Assembly: GCA_947484245.1 (NCBI GenBank)
Contig: CANKOT010000080.1
Coordinates: forward strand, 1 to 10,589
DNA: 10,589 bases
Direction of reading: 5' to 3'
From: Comamonadaceae bacterium
Lineage (GTDB): Bacteria; Pseudomonadota; Gammaproteobacteria; Burkholderiales; Burkholderiaceae
Part shown: in pieces, positions 1-6,530 of the stretch
Position numbering within the stretch: position 1 is the first letter of the stretch
Layout: each line of letters opens with the position of its first letter
The notes under the pieces: model-generated
The model's database searches: none
What the model saw: only the letters and a program-made list of their open reading frames with translations
Told to the model about the DNA's origin: nothing
Translations under genes and position numbers: made by a program

Positions 1-57
1 CCGTGCCGAAACTTTCGAATCCCTCCATATCACCTGATTTTTTTACCGGAGACCGTC

Positions 58-258
58 ATGGCCCGCATCACTGTTGAAGATTGTCTAGAGCAAATCCCTA
101 ACCGCTTCCAATTGGTTTTGGCTGCTACCTACCGCGCCCGCATGCTCAGCCAGGGTCATACCCCCCGCGTCGAAAGCAAAAACAAGCCTGGCGTCACAGC
201 CTTGCGTGAAATTGCAGCCGGCAAAGTTGGTTTGGAAATGCTCAAAAAAGTGAACTAA
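58..258 (+). CDS. rpoZ: DNA-directed RNA polymerase omega subunit
   Basis: The 66-residue product is the small omega subunit of RNA polymerase, which helps assemble beta' into the core enzyme and contributes to one of the ppGpp-binding sites. The N-terminus ([20 protein letters not shown]) and the stretch ending in [16 protein letters not shown] are the conserved omega core. The protein lacks the C-terminal tail that makes E. coli omega 91 residues long, and about 66-67 residues is normal for Burkholderiales. The ATG is preceded by GGAGA at 48-52 with 5-nt spacing, which supports this start. The gene ends in TAA and is followed 40 bp later by an intrinsic terminator. spoT lies next on the same strand, as in E. 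coli (rpoZ-spoT). gmk is usually upstream but does not reach into this window; positions 1-57 look non-coding. Confidence 0.98.
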   Translation: MARITVEDCLEQIPNRFQLVLAATYRARMLSQGHTPRVESKNKPGVTALREIAAGKVGLEMLKKVN

Positions 259-270
259 TTTCTACATCAC

Positions 271-303
271 CTCAGCCCACCAGGGCTGGGCCGAGATCAG
301 CCC
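271..303 (+). promoter_or_regulatory. alternative hairpins upstream of the rpoZ terminator (possible attenuator)
   Basis: CAGCCC occurs twice (273-278 and 298-303) and its complement GGGCTG lies between them (283-288). GGGCTG can pair upstream, giving an 8-bp stem (271-278/283-290, one G-U) with an ACCA loop. It can instead pair downstream with 298-303 across a 9-nt loop. The downstream pairing consumes the 5' arm of the terminator at 299-306. The two foldings are therefore mutually exclusive, as in an attenuator. No leader peptide or ligand-binding domain is visible, so regulation is inference only. Confidence 0.35.
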
Positions 304-333
304 CAACGTTGAAAAAACTTGGGGCTTTTTTTT
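299..333 (+). terminator. intrinsic terminator after rpoZ
   Basis: A perfect 8-bp stem AGCCCCAA (299-306) / TTGGGGCT (319-326) with a 12-nt loop is followed directly by an uninterrupted run of eight T (326-333). This is a textbook Rho-independent terminator. It separates rpoZ from spoT, so spoT must rely on read-through or on its own promoter between about 334 and 408. Confidence 0.88.
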
Positions 334-403
334 GTTTGCACCTTGGCATTGAATCAGGACTTCTTTCAGGGGTATGAGAAGGTGTGTCAGTGGCGTTACA
401 TTT

Positions 404-407
404 GAGG
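404..407 (+). promoter_or_regulatory. unusually close Shine-Dalgarno-like GAGG before spoT
   Basis: GAGG at 404-407 is the only purine-rich SD-like motif near the spoT ATG (409), but only one base separates them. That is well below the usual 5-9 nt. A better motif, GAGAAGG (376-382), lies 26 nt upstream of the ATG, which is too far. An in-frame TGA at 403-405 excludes any earlier start, and the next in-frame ATG is inside the HD domain. Translation initiation is therefore predicted to be weak or non-canonical. Confidence 0.4.
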
Positions 408-408
408 C

Positions 409-2730
409 ATGCGCGCAGCTTTTGCAACTATTTTTGACAAGTCCGGTAGTACTTCAATACCCGGAAAGCGCGAGAACGCCCACAACATCCAAGCTGGCTT
501 GCCCAGCGCTAGCGCCGCCAACGCAGCGGCAGCCAGTTTTGCCGCATTGGTTGCCCAACTGAGCTATCTCTCAGCATCCGACATCGAGTTGGTGCGCAAA
601 GCCTACCGAGTTGCTGACGAAGCCCACTTAGGCCAACTTCGCAAAAATGGCCAGCCCTACATCACGCATCCTATTGCAGTGGCCACCCAATGCACTGAAT
701 GGAAACTCGATGCGCAAGCGTTGATGGCCGCCTTGATGCACGACGTCATGGAAGACTGTGGTGTGACCAAGTCTGACCTGATTGAAAAGTTTGGTTCGCC
801 CGTGGCTGAACTGGTTGATGGCTTGACCAAACTGGACAAATTGGAATTCAACACCCGAGAAGAAAATCAAGCCGAGTCGTTCCGGAAAATGTTATTGGCC
901 ATGGCGCGCGATGTTCGCGTGATTTTGATCAAATTGGCCGATCGCACTCACAACATGCGCACCATGGATGACATGCCTCGAGAAAAATGGGCGCGCATTT
1001 CCTCAGAAACGATAGAGATCTACGCCCCCATTGCTCACCGTTTGGGCTTGAATCAAACCTATCGAGAATTGCAAGAACTGTCCTTCAGGCACCTTAAACC
1101 TTGGCGCTATGCCGTGCTGTCGAAGGCGGTGGCCAAAGCGCGCAATCGCCGCCGTGATTTGATTCAAAAAGTTCAAACAGAACTGGCGTCCACCTTCTCC
1201 AAGGCGGGCATTGATGTGCAAATTTCTGGCCGCGAGAAAACGCTCTACTCCATCTACAAAAAAATGGATGGCAAACATCTCAGCTTTGCACAAGTCACCG
1301 ACATTTACGGCTTCCGACTCATTGTCCCCTCGGTCATTGATTGCTACACCGCATTGGGCATTCTCCATCAGATGTACAAACCTGTGCCAGGCCGCTTCAA
1401 GGACCATATTGCAATTGGCAAGGTCAACGGCTATCAGTCTTTGCACACCACATTGGTCGGCCCATCTGGCGTCAATGTTGAGTTCCAAATGCGCACAGAA
1501 GCCATGAACATGGTGGCTGAATCGGGCGTGGCCGCGCACTGGCTGTACAAAGACAAAGCATCGAGCAGCATGGAGGCCGAGCGCTTGGGCACACAGTGGT
1601 TGCAATCACTTTTGGACATCCAAAAAGAAACCCGCGACGCTTCTGAGTTCTGGGATCACGTGAAGGTTGATTTGTTTCCAGATGCGGTTTATGTGTTCAC
1701 ACCCAAGAGCCAAATCATGTCGCTGCCGCGCGGCGCAACAGTGGTCGATTTTGCTTACATGATTCACAGCAATTTGGGCGATCATTTGGTGGCGGCCAAA
1801 ATCAACAACCAACAAGTTCCTTTGCGCACAGAGCTCAAAAATGGCGATGTGGTGGAGGTCATGACAGCCCCTGTGTCTGCACCCAACCCTTCATGGCTTG
1901 GCTTTGTCAGAACCGGCCGTGCGCGCTCCAGAATTCGACATCACCTCAAGACCATGGCGCACAGCGAGTCAATGGACTTGGGTCTCAAACTTCTCACGCA
2001 AGCCTTGCGCGCAGAAGGCATCGAAAAAATGCCCGATGACCCATCGCGCTACCACGGCGTGTGGGAAAAAGTTTTGCGATTCACTGGCAACCGAAATCGC
2101 AGCGATCTTCTGGTTGATGTGGGACTTGGCAAACGAATTGCCAGCATTGTGGCCAAACGCATGGCTGCTTTGCTGTCCGAGATGGGCGAGAAGCCCGATC
2201 CACTGCTCATGACCCGCGAACGGTTCATGGCCAACGATACCATTTCTCAAGGCGCTATCTTGCTTGATGGCACCGAAAACGCCTCGGTGGTTTATGCACA
2301 ATGCTGCCGCCCTCTGCCTGGCGACAAAATCATTGGCTACTTGGGCCGCGGCGAAGGTTTGGCTTTGCACACAGCCACCTGCAGCGTCGGTATGAAGCTT
2401 CAACAAAAAGACAGTGAGCGCTTCATTGGGGTGGAATGGTCAGATGAAATCATGCGCAGCTTTGAAACCAGCATCAGCGTGACGGTGGTCAATACCAAAG
2501 GTGTCTTGGCCCGCGTGGCAGGCACGTTGGCCAACTCAGAGGTTGACATTATTCATGTTGAAATGGGACAAGCCAGCGCACAAGATGCTGCAGAAAACAC
2601 CTTCATTATTTCTGTGCGCGATTTGAACCATCTTGAAACCGTTCTAAAGAACTTGAAACGCACACCCGCCGTTTTGAATGCAGAGCGCATTACTTACCGC
2701 GTGCGTGGACAAAATACCGCACCAGAGTGA
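409..2730 (+). CDS. spoT: bifunctional (p)ppGpp synthetase/hydrolase SpoT/Rel
   Basis: The 773-residue product makes and degrades the alarmone (p)ppGpp (stringent response) in the cytoplasm. The N-terminal HD hydrolase domain shows the metal-binding H111-D112, E115-D116 and the KLADRTHNMRT block (175-185), so the hydrolase looks intact. The synthetase domain shows R275xK277 with YSIYKK, DIYGFR (298-303), G341YQSLH and E358FQMRT. Its RFKD (329-332) is the basic RxKD motif of bifunctional Rel/SpoT enzymes, not the acidic ExDD of RelA. A TGS domain follows at about 425-485, a Cys-containing conserved region with QCCRPLPGD near 631-639, and a C-terminal ACT domain (about 686-765). The length is slightly above E. 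coli SpoT (702) because of a 45-residue Ala-rich N-terminus. Synteny with rpoZ supports the name spoT. A weak TTGAAT-18-TATGAG promoter candidate lies at 349-378. The ATG at 409 is the only plausible start. Confidence 0.96.
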   Translation: MRAAFATIFDKSGSTSIPGKRENAHNIQAGLPSASAANAAAASFAALVAQLSYLSASDIELVRKAYRVADEAHLGQLRKNGQPYITHPIAVATQCTEWKLDAQALMAALMHDVMEDCGVTKSDLIEKFGSPVAELVDGLTKLDKLEFNTREENQAESFRKMLLAMARDVRVILIKLADRTHNMRTMDDMPREKWARISSETIEIYAPIAHRLGLNQTYRELQELSFRHLKPWRYAVLSKAVAKARNRRRDLIQKVQTELASTFSKAGIDVQISGREKTLYSIYKKMDGKHLSFAQVTDIYGFRLIVPSVIDCYTALGILHQMYKPVPGRFKDHIAIGKVNGYQSLHTTLVGPSGVNVEFQMRTEAMNMVAESGVAAHWLYKDKASSSMEAERLGTQWLQSLLDIQKETRDASEFWDHVKVDLFPDAVYVFTPKSQIMSLPRGATVVDFAYMIHSNLGDHLVAAKINNQQVPLRTELKNGDVVEVMTAPVSAPNPSWLGFVRTGRARSRIRHHLKTMAHSESMDLGLKLLTQALRAEGIEKMPDDPSRYHGVWEKVLRFTGNRNRSDLLVDVGLGKRIASIVAKRMAALLSEMGEKPDPLLMTRERFMANDTISQGAILLDGTENASVVYAQCCRPLPGDKIIGYLGRGEGLALHTATCSVGMKLQQKDSERFIGVEWSDEIMRSFETSISVTVVNTKGVLARVAGTLANSEVDIIHVEMGQASAQDAAENTFIISVRDLNHLETVLKNLKRTPAVLNAERITYRVRGQNTAPE

Positions 2731-2750
2731 AGCCTGCGCAAAGGCATTGT

Positions 2751-2770
2751 GCCTTCAAGACTTTGAAGGC
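2751..2770. terminator. hairpin at the convergent spoT/greB junction
   Basis: GCCTTCAA (2751-2758) and TTGAAGGC (2763-2770) form a perfect 8-bp stem with a 4-nt GACT loop. It begins 20 bp past the spoT stop and covers the last codons of greB. Its position between convergent genes suggests a shared 3'-end or RNA-stabilising structure. Neither strand has a T-run after the stem, so a standard intrinsic terminator is not supported. Confidence 0.3.
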
Positions 2771-3324
2771 TCTGGATATGAAATCTCGAGCACCTCAATT
2801 TCACGCCAGCCCTGCGGCGTGACCAACTTCAACACATCGCCTTTGCTCGACTTTAGCAAGGTCCGCGCGATGGGCGATACCCAACTGACCTCACCCTTCA
2901 AACTGTCGGCCTCGTCAATGCCGCGAATGGTCACCGTGCGCTCGTCTCCGTTTTCTTCCACATAGGTGACGGTGGCCCCAAAAAAGACTTGGGATCTGCC
3001 ATGGTGAACGCTCGGGTCTGTGACCTCCGCAATTTCCAATCGCTTGGTTAGAAACCGGATGCGCCGGTCAATTTCGCGCAGTCTTTTTTTGCCGTAGATG
3101 TAATCACCATTCTCTGAACGGTCGCCATTGCTGGCCGCCCAATGCACAATTTCAACCACCTTAGGACGCTCATCGTCCATGAGCGTGAACAGTTCGGCGC
3201 GCAAAGTGGCATACCCCTTGGGAGTCATGTAATTGCGCGTGCCCACGGGCAAGGGCGGCAAAGTGGGGTCCTCCCCATCGTCGTCGGCTGCGCCGTCTGT
3301 TTCGCGTGTGAAAGCTTTGCTCAT
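2755..3324 (-). CDS. greB: transcription elongation factor GreB
   Basis: The 189-residue product is a Gre cleavage factor. It enters the secondary channel of backtracked RNA polymerase and stimulates cleavage of the extruded RNA 3' end. After a 29-residue acidic extension (DDDGED), residues 30-100 form the N-terminal coiled coil with the GreB-type sequence DERPKV, AASNGDRSENGDY and YGKKRLREIDRR. The tip acidic residues D68 and E71 correspond to the catalytic pair D41/E44 of GreA. Residues 105-185 form the FKBP-like C-terminal domain, including VFFGATVTY and SPIARTLLKSSKGD. E. coli GreB is 158 residues; the extra length is the N-terminal extension, which I recall from Burkholderiales homologues. 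The ATG at 3324 has no strong SD. The gene converges on spoT with a 24-bp gap and lies downstream of the tRNA-Arg terminator, so it probably has its own promoter within about 3325-3360. Confidence 0.95.
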   Translation of the reverse strand: MSKAFTRETDGAADDDGEDPTLPPLPVGTRNYMTPKGYATLRAELFTLMDDERPKVVEIVHWAASNGDRSENGDYIYGKKRLREIDRRIRFLTKRLEIAEVTDPSVHHGRSQVFFGATVTYVEENGDERTVTIRGIDEADSLKGEVSWVSPIARTLLKSSKGDVLKLVTPQGWREIEVLEISYPEPSKS

Positions 3325-3360
3325 GGCGCTGATTAAAATCTATTTGAAACCGGTTTGCAC

Positions 3361-3398
3361 AAAGAAAAACAGCCTAGGGGCGTAAGCCTCTAAGCTGT
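3361..3398 (-). terminator. intrinsic terminator of the tRNA-Arg transcript
   Basis: On the minus strand, a 13-bp stem with one A-C mismatch and one wobble (3398-3386 pairing with 3381-3369) closes a 4-nt TTAC loop. It is followed by TTTTTCTTT (3369-3361). It lies 25 bp beyond the tRNA CCA end and 36 bp before the greB start, so it ends the tRNA transcript and insulates greB. Confidence 0.85.
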
Positions 3399-3423
3399 GT
3401 TCTAGTCTCGAAAAATCGAAATC

Positions 3424-3500
3424 TGGTGCGGCTGGCAGGAATCGAACCCACGACCCCTTGGTTCGTAGCCAAGTACTCTATCCAGCTGAGCTACAGCCGC
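3424..3500 (-). tRNA. tRNA-Arg (anticodon ACG)
   Basis: The minus strand folds into a complete cloverleaf. The 7-bp acceptor stem is GCGGCTG (3500-3494) with CAGCCGC (3434-3428), discriminator A at 3427 and an encoded CCA (3426-3424). The D-arm is GCTC/GAGT with an AGCTGGATA loop. The anticodon stem CTTGG/CCAAG carries the loop CTACGAA, giving anticodon ACG (3466-3464). This reads CGN arginine codons after A34-to-inosine editing. The T-arm is GTGGG/CCTGC with loop TTCGATT. A73 and A20 fit known arginine identity elements. It has its own promoter and terminator, which makes it an independent single-tRNA unit. Confidence 0.97.
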
Positions 3501-3510
3501 GAAGCTTTGG

Positions 3511-3519
3511 ATTGTAGCA
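3511..3519 (-). promoter_or_regulatory. extended -10 promoter of tRNA-Arg
   Basis: On the minus strand TGC (3519-3517) is followed immediately by TACAAT (3516-3511), an extended -10 element matching five of six consensus bases. Transcription would start near 3504, only a few bases before the mature tRNA 5' end at 3500. No good -35 hexamer is seen 16-18 bp upstream, which is compatible with extended -10 promoters. It sits just after the stop codon of the upstream dehydrogenase. Confidence 0.5.
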
Positions 3520-3532
3520 CGGTATTTTTTGC

Positions 3533-4513
3533 TTATCGCGCCCAAGAAGCCAGATTGTCTAAAAACATTTGACTGACCCTGCCCTCGTTGCCAGCTGAAA
3601 AGCCTGCAGAGTGCGGCGTCAAAATCACATTGGGCAAACTCCAAAGCGGTGATGCAGAAGGAAGCGGTTCGTGCTCAAAAACATCCAGATACGCACTTCC
3701 CAATTTTCCCGATTGCAAGGCTTCAATCAAATCCTTCTCGACCACCACTTCACCGCGCGACACATTGACCAAGCCAGCACCCTGCGGTAGCAAGCCTAAT
3801 CTGCGGGCATTGATCAAGCCGCGGGTGCTTGTCGTCAGAGGACACATCAAAATGAGCCAGTCGGTGTTTGGCAATGCGGCATCGAGTGTTTCGTAGGTCA
3901 GCATTTCCAATTGGGCAGACGCATTGTCAACATGGGCGGTCGTGCTGACTTGTGCTTTTTGGCGAATCACTTTCAAGCGAAGACCCAGCAAAGAAAAAAA
4001 CTGCGCCACTCTTTGTGCAATGGGCCCCCAGCCTACCAACATCGCTGTTTGACCCGCCAAATCGGGCGGCAATTTTGAGGCCAGAAGTGGCGCCCACCTT
4101 TTGTCATGCATGGCATGCACCAACTGCGGAAATTGACGCGACAAAGCCAGCAAGCCCGCCAAGGCTGTTTGGGCCACCACTTCGGCGTTGGCACCCGAAG
4201 AGCTCGCCACCTCCACACCCTTTGCTCTGAGCCTCACGTAAACCTCTCGATCAGCCCCCGCAGAGTGAATGTGTACCCAGCGCAAGTTGGGCGACTCCTC
4301 TAAAACTTGATAGCACGCTTTCAGGCTAGGCGCCAGTTCGTGTTTGGTGGACAAGCCCGTGACATCTCGAGAGACAAAGGCCACGTCAAAATCACGCCGG
4401 CCCGAGGCAAGGGCCTGCTCGAAACTCACGCATTCAAAGGGGCGAGAGGCCATGACGCGCGCAATGTCCGAAGACAAAGCACGCAAGGCCAATTCAGATA
4501 GCAATATCTTCAT
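3533..4513 (-). CDS. D-isomer-specific 2-hydroxyacid dehydrogenase
   Basis: The 326-residue product is an NAD(P)-dependent oxidoreductase of the D-2-hydroxyacid dehydrogenase family, which interconverts 2-oxo acids and D-2-hydroxy acids in the cytoplasm. The Rossmann nucleotide loop is LVGWGPIAQRVA (159-170). The catalytic triad is visible: R253 in NVSRGEVV, E282 in FEHEPLP and H301 in TPHSAG. The N-terminal substrate-binding half is divergent but ends in the family-typical WVHIHSAG (79-86) and GANAEVVAQTALA (107-119). Length matches the family (about 310-330). The sequence does not show the substrate; glyoxylate/hydroxypyruvate reductases of the GhrA/GhrB type are the nearest general comparison. 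It lies 60 bp downstream of the aldolase gene on the same strand and probably shares its transcript. The start has only a weak, distant AAGG. Confidence 0.88.
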   Translation of the reverse strand: MKILLSELALRALSSDIARVMASRPFECVSFEQALASGRRDFDVAFVSRDVTGLSTKHELAPSLKACYQVLEESPNLRWVHIHSAGADREVYVRLRAKGVEVASSSGANAEVVAQTALAGLLALSRQFPQLVHAMHDKRWAPLLASKLPPDLAGQTAMLVGWGPIAQRVAQFFSLLGLRLKVIRQKAQVSTTAHVDNASAQLEMLTYETLDAALPNTDWLILMCPLTTSTRGLINARRLGLLPQGAGLVNVSRGEVVVEKDLIEALQSGKLGSAYLDVFEHEPLPSASPLWSLPNVILTPHSAGFSAGNEGRVSQMFLDNLASWAR

Positions 4514-4573
4514 GCCATTATTCTGCCTTAGCGCGCACCATGGGCTGCGTGGGTGGTCATGAAATTGAATGGC

Positions 4574-5362
4574 TCACGTCTTGTAACTTGGATCCATGCG
4601 ATCTAATTTGCGCAGCAGTGCTGGCCACTCCATCAAACCATAAGGCCTGCGAGTGCTGGGTTGGTAGTTGTTCCAAGTTTCCTCCAAAACTTCTGGGGCC
4701 ACTTTGACAAAGGGTGTATTGCACGCCATGGCAGCCAACTGCGAGTGACATGCCAACTCCAATCGGTGCATCCAGTTAAAGGCTTCGCCCACACTTTTGC
4801 CAACTGTCAAGGCACCATGGTTGCGCAAAATCAAAGCCTCACCTTGTCCTAAATCTTGGAGCAGCGACGCTTTTTCTTCATGATTGAGAACCACGCCTTG
4901 GTAGTCATGGTAGGCAACTTTTAAAAAGCGCATGGCGGTTTGCGTTAAGGGCAGCAAGCCACACGCCAGTGAAGAAACCGCCATAGAAGCCCAACTGTGG
5001 GTGTGAATCACGCAACTGACTTCAGGCCTGGCTTCATGAATGGCGCTGTGAATCACATAGCCCGCTTTGTTGATGCCGTAGTTCAAATCACCAAAGTCTG
5101 GCTTGTCCAAAATATGGCCGTGAATGTCAATTTTGATCAGGCTTGAAGCTGTGATTTCTTCGTACATCATGCCGTAGGCATTGATCAAAAAGGCACCTTC
5201 TTCACCCGGAACACTGCACGAAACATGGTTGGCCATCATGTCGGACATGCCATAAATATCAACCAATCTGTAACACGCTGCCAAATCGACGCGGGCTTGC
5301 CATTCTTCTGGGGAACACCGATGTTTCATCGATTCAATTTTCAAGATACCGTTTTCAAGCAT
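4574..5362 (-). CDS. class II aldolase/adducin-family protein
   Basis: The 262-residue product has the class II aldolase/adducin fold, a zinc-dependent family that includes L-fuculose- and L-ribulose-phosphate aldolases/epimerases and decarboxylases. The zinc ligands are visible as H120 and H122 in IHTHSWAS and H182 in LRNHGALTVG. Residues 36-77 (DIYGMSDMMANHVS, then NAYGMMYEEITASSLIKID) resemble the branch closest to adducin head domains rather than the sugar-phosphate enzymes, so the substrate is open. Length is typical. The ATG at 5362 has AGG 7 nt upstream; a second ATG at codon 12 has no SD. The gene starts 8 bp after the stop of the vWA gene and precedes a D-2-hydroxyacid dehydrogenase, which may handle a related carbonyl product. 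That metabolic link is inference. Confidence 0.87.
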   Translation of the reverse strand: MLENGILKIESMKHRCSPEEWQARVDLAACYRLVDIYGMSDMMANHVSCSVPGEEGAFLINAYGMMYEEITASSLIKIDIHGHILDKPDFGDLNYGINKAGYVIHSAIHEARPEVSCVIHTHSWASMAVSSLACGLLPLTQTAMRFLKVAYHDYQGVVLNHEEKASLLQDLGQGEALILRNHGALTVGKSVGEAFNWMHRLELACHSQLAAMACNTPFVKVAPEVLEETWNNYQPSTRRPYGLMEWPALLRKLDRMDPSYKT

Positions 5363-5370
5363 TGAGAAAC

Positions 5371-6468
5371 CTACGTTGCCGATTTAAATGAATGTTGAGG
5401 CGCTATTTTGAACCACAGCGCCGACAGCACGATGGCGAGTAAAACGAACATCAGTGCCAAGCCAGCTAAAAGCGAGGTGATTTCTGTGTCACGTTTCTCC
5501 AACGTAAATTGCGTGGAAAGATGTTTGTAAACCTGCTTCAAGTCCTCTGCCGAGCCAGCCTTGAAATAGTCTGCCTCTGTGATCTTGGCAATTCTTTTTA
5601 AAGTTTCTTCGTCCACTTGCGTGAAAAAAGAATAGCCTTCATAGCCAGGAATAAAGCCATTGGGCGTTCCAAAACCCACGGTATAGACCCTCACACCCAA
5701 ATCGGCTGCCATTTGGGCCGCCTTCAAGGGATCGGGACCTGTGGTTCGGCGGCCGTCGGTTAGCAACACAATGGCGCCGCCCTTGTAGGAGCCCGGCGGT
5801 TCGGCGGGACGTTCTACAGGCTTGGGTTTGGCATCTAGGCTCTGGGCACCGCCTGACTGCCCCAAATTGCCTTGGGGGTTGTAGCCAAAAGGATTGGGGT
5901 TGTAAAGCGCGGCCTCTAAGTCAATGGCCACTTCTGGTCGCAATGTGCTCAGGGCCAACAATAGCCCGCTGCCCGTGGCCGTTCCGCGCTGCAATTGAAA
6001 TCGATCGATGGCGGCAACGAGTTCGTCTTTGTCTTGAGAAACATGTTGCACAACCTGCGCGTTGCCTGCAAAAGAGACGATGCCAACCCGCACATTGCGG
6101 GGCAAATCTTGCAAAAATTCTTTGGCAGCCTTTTGCGCTGCCTTGATGCGACTGGGATCCACATCCTCGGCCAACATACTCCTAGAAACGTCCATGGCCA
6201 TGATGAGGGTCATGTAGTCGGCCGGCAAAGTGACCCGGGCCATCGGTCTTGCACTGGCCAATAACAAGAGCGCTACTGCCAAAGCAATCAAAGCTGGCGG
6301 AACGTGTCGCCGCCATGGCGATGGCAAGGCCATGTTTTGCAAGATCCATGAGACGCCAGGAAAAATTACCACTTGCTGCCGTTTGCGCTTTAACAGCCAC
6401 ACATAGCCCGCCACCAAGAGTGGCAAGAGCAAAAGCGACCAAAGCATTTGGGTGTGTATAAATTGCAT
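5371..6468 (-). CDS. BatA-like membrane vWA-domain protein (paralogue 1)
   Basis: With the ATG at 6468 the product is 365 residues. It has two N-terminal membrane segments (about 8-25 and 57-74), separated by a basic loop containing KRKR at 27-30. A von Willebrand A domain follows, then a C-terminal membrane segment (about 332-352). The MIDAS metal site is complete: D93xS95xS97 (DVSRS), T163 (in GTATGSG) and D238 (LLTDGR). The positive-inside rule places the vWA domain in the periplasm. A Pro/Asn/Gly-rich stretch (about 186-228) is inserted between the MIDAS Thr and the last MIDAS Asp. In-frame TTG at 6498 would add ten residues; neither start has a clear SD, and ATG leading straight to the membrane segment fits relatives better. 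The gene is divergent from the protease-MoxR-DUF58-vWA operon and 8 bp upstream of the aldolase gene. BatA-type proteins work with MoxR ATPases. Confidence 0.88.
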   Translation of the reverse strand: MQFIHTQMLWSLLLLPLLVAGYVWLLKRKRQQVVIFPGVSWILQNMALPSPWRRHVPPALIALAVALLLLASARPMARVTLPADYMTLIMAMDVSRSMLAEDVDPSRIKAAQKAAKEFLQDLPRNVRVGIVSFAGNAQVVQHVSQDKDELVAAIDRFQLQRGTATGSGLLLALSTLRPEVAIDLEAALYNPNPFGYNPQGNLGQSGGAQSLDAKPKPVERPAEPPGSYKGGAIVLLTDGRRTTGPDPLKAAQMAADLGVRVYTVGFGTPNGFIPGYEGYSFFTQVDEETLKRIAKITEADYFKAGSAEDLKQVYKHLSTQFTLEKRDTEITSLLAGLALMFVLLAIVLSALWFKIAPQHSFKSAT

Positions 6469-6530
6469 AGCCAATAGGGTTTTCGCAAGTTCCGCCAATT
6501 TACCATTGAAGCTTATGTTATGGTTATTTG

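Noticed and set aside
374..562. 62-codon plus-strand open frame overlapping the spoT start, as a possible leader peptide
   Set aside because: It overlaps the SpoT N-terminus in another frame, has no SD of its own and lies after the terminator-like region, so it cannot be a classical attenuator leader for it.
1003..1605. 200-codon open frame on the minus strand inside spoT
   Set aside because: It is fully antisense to well-conserved SpoT synthetase sequence, has no SD and resembles no known domain; such frames are common opposite codon-biased genes.
1969..2406. 145-codon minus-strand open frame inside spoT
   Set aside because: It is antisense to the conserved C-terminal half of SpoT and its residues show no recognisable motif.
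3402..3644. 80-codon minus-strand open frame over the tRNA region
   Set aside because: It runs through the complete tRNA-Arg cloverleaf and the dehydrogenase 3' end, so it is not a protein gene.
6469..6530. Specific -35/-10 promoters in the divergent vWA/protease region
   Set aside because: Several A/T-rich hexamers such as TATGTT (6514-6519) occur, but none has a convincing partner at 16-18 bp on either strand, so no promoter is called although one must lie near here.
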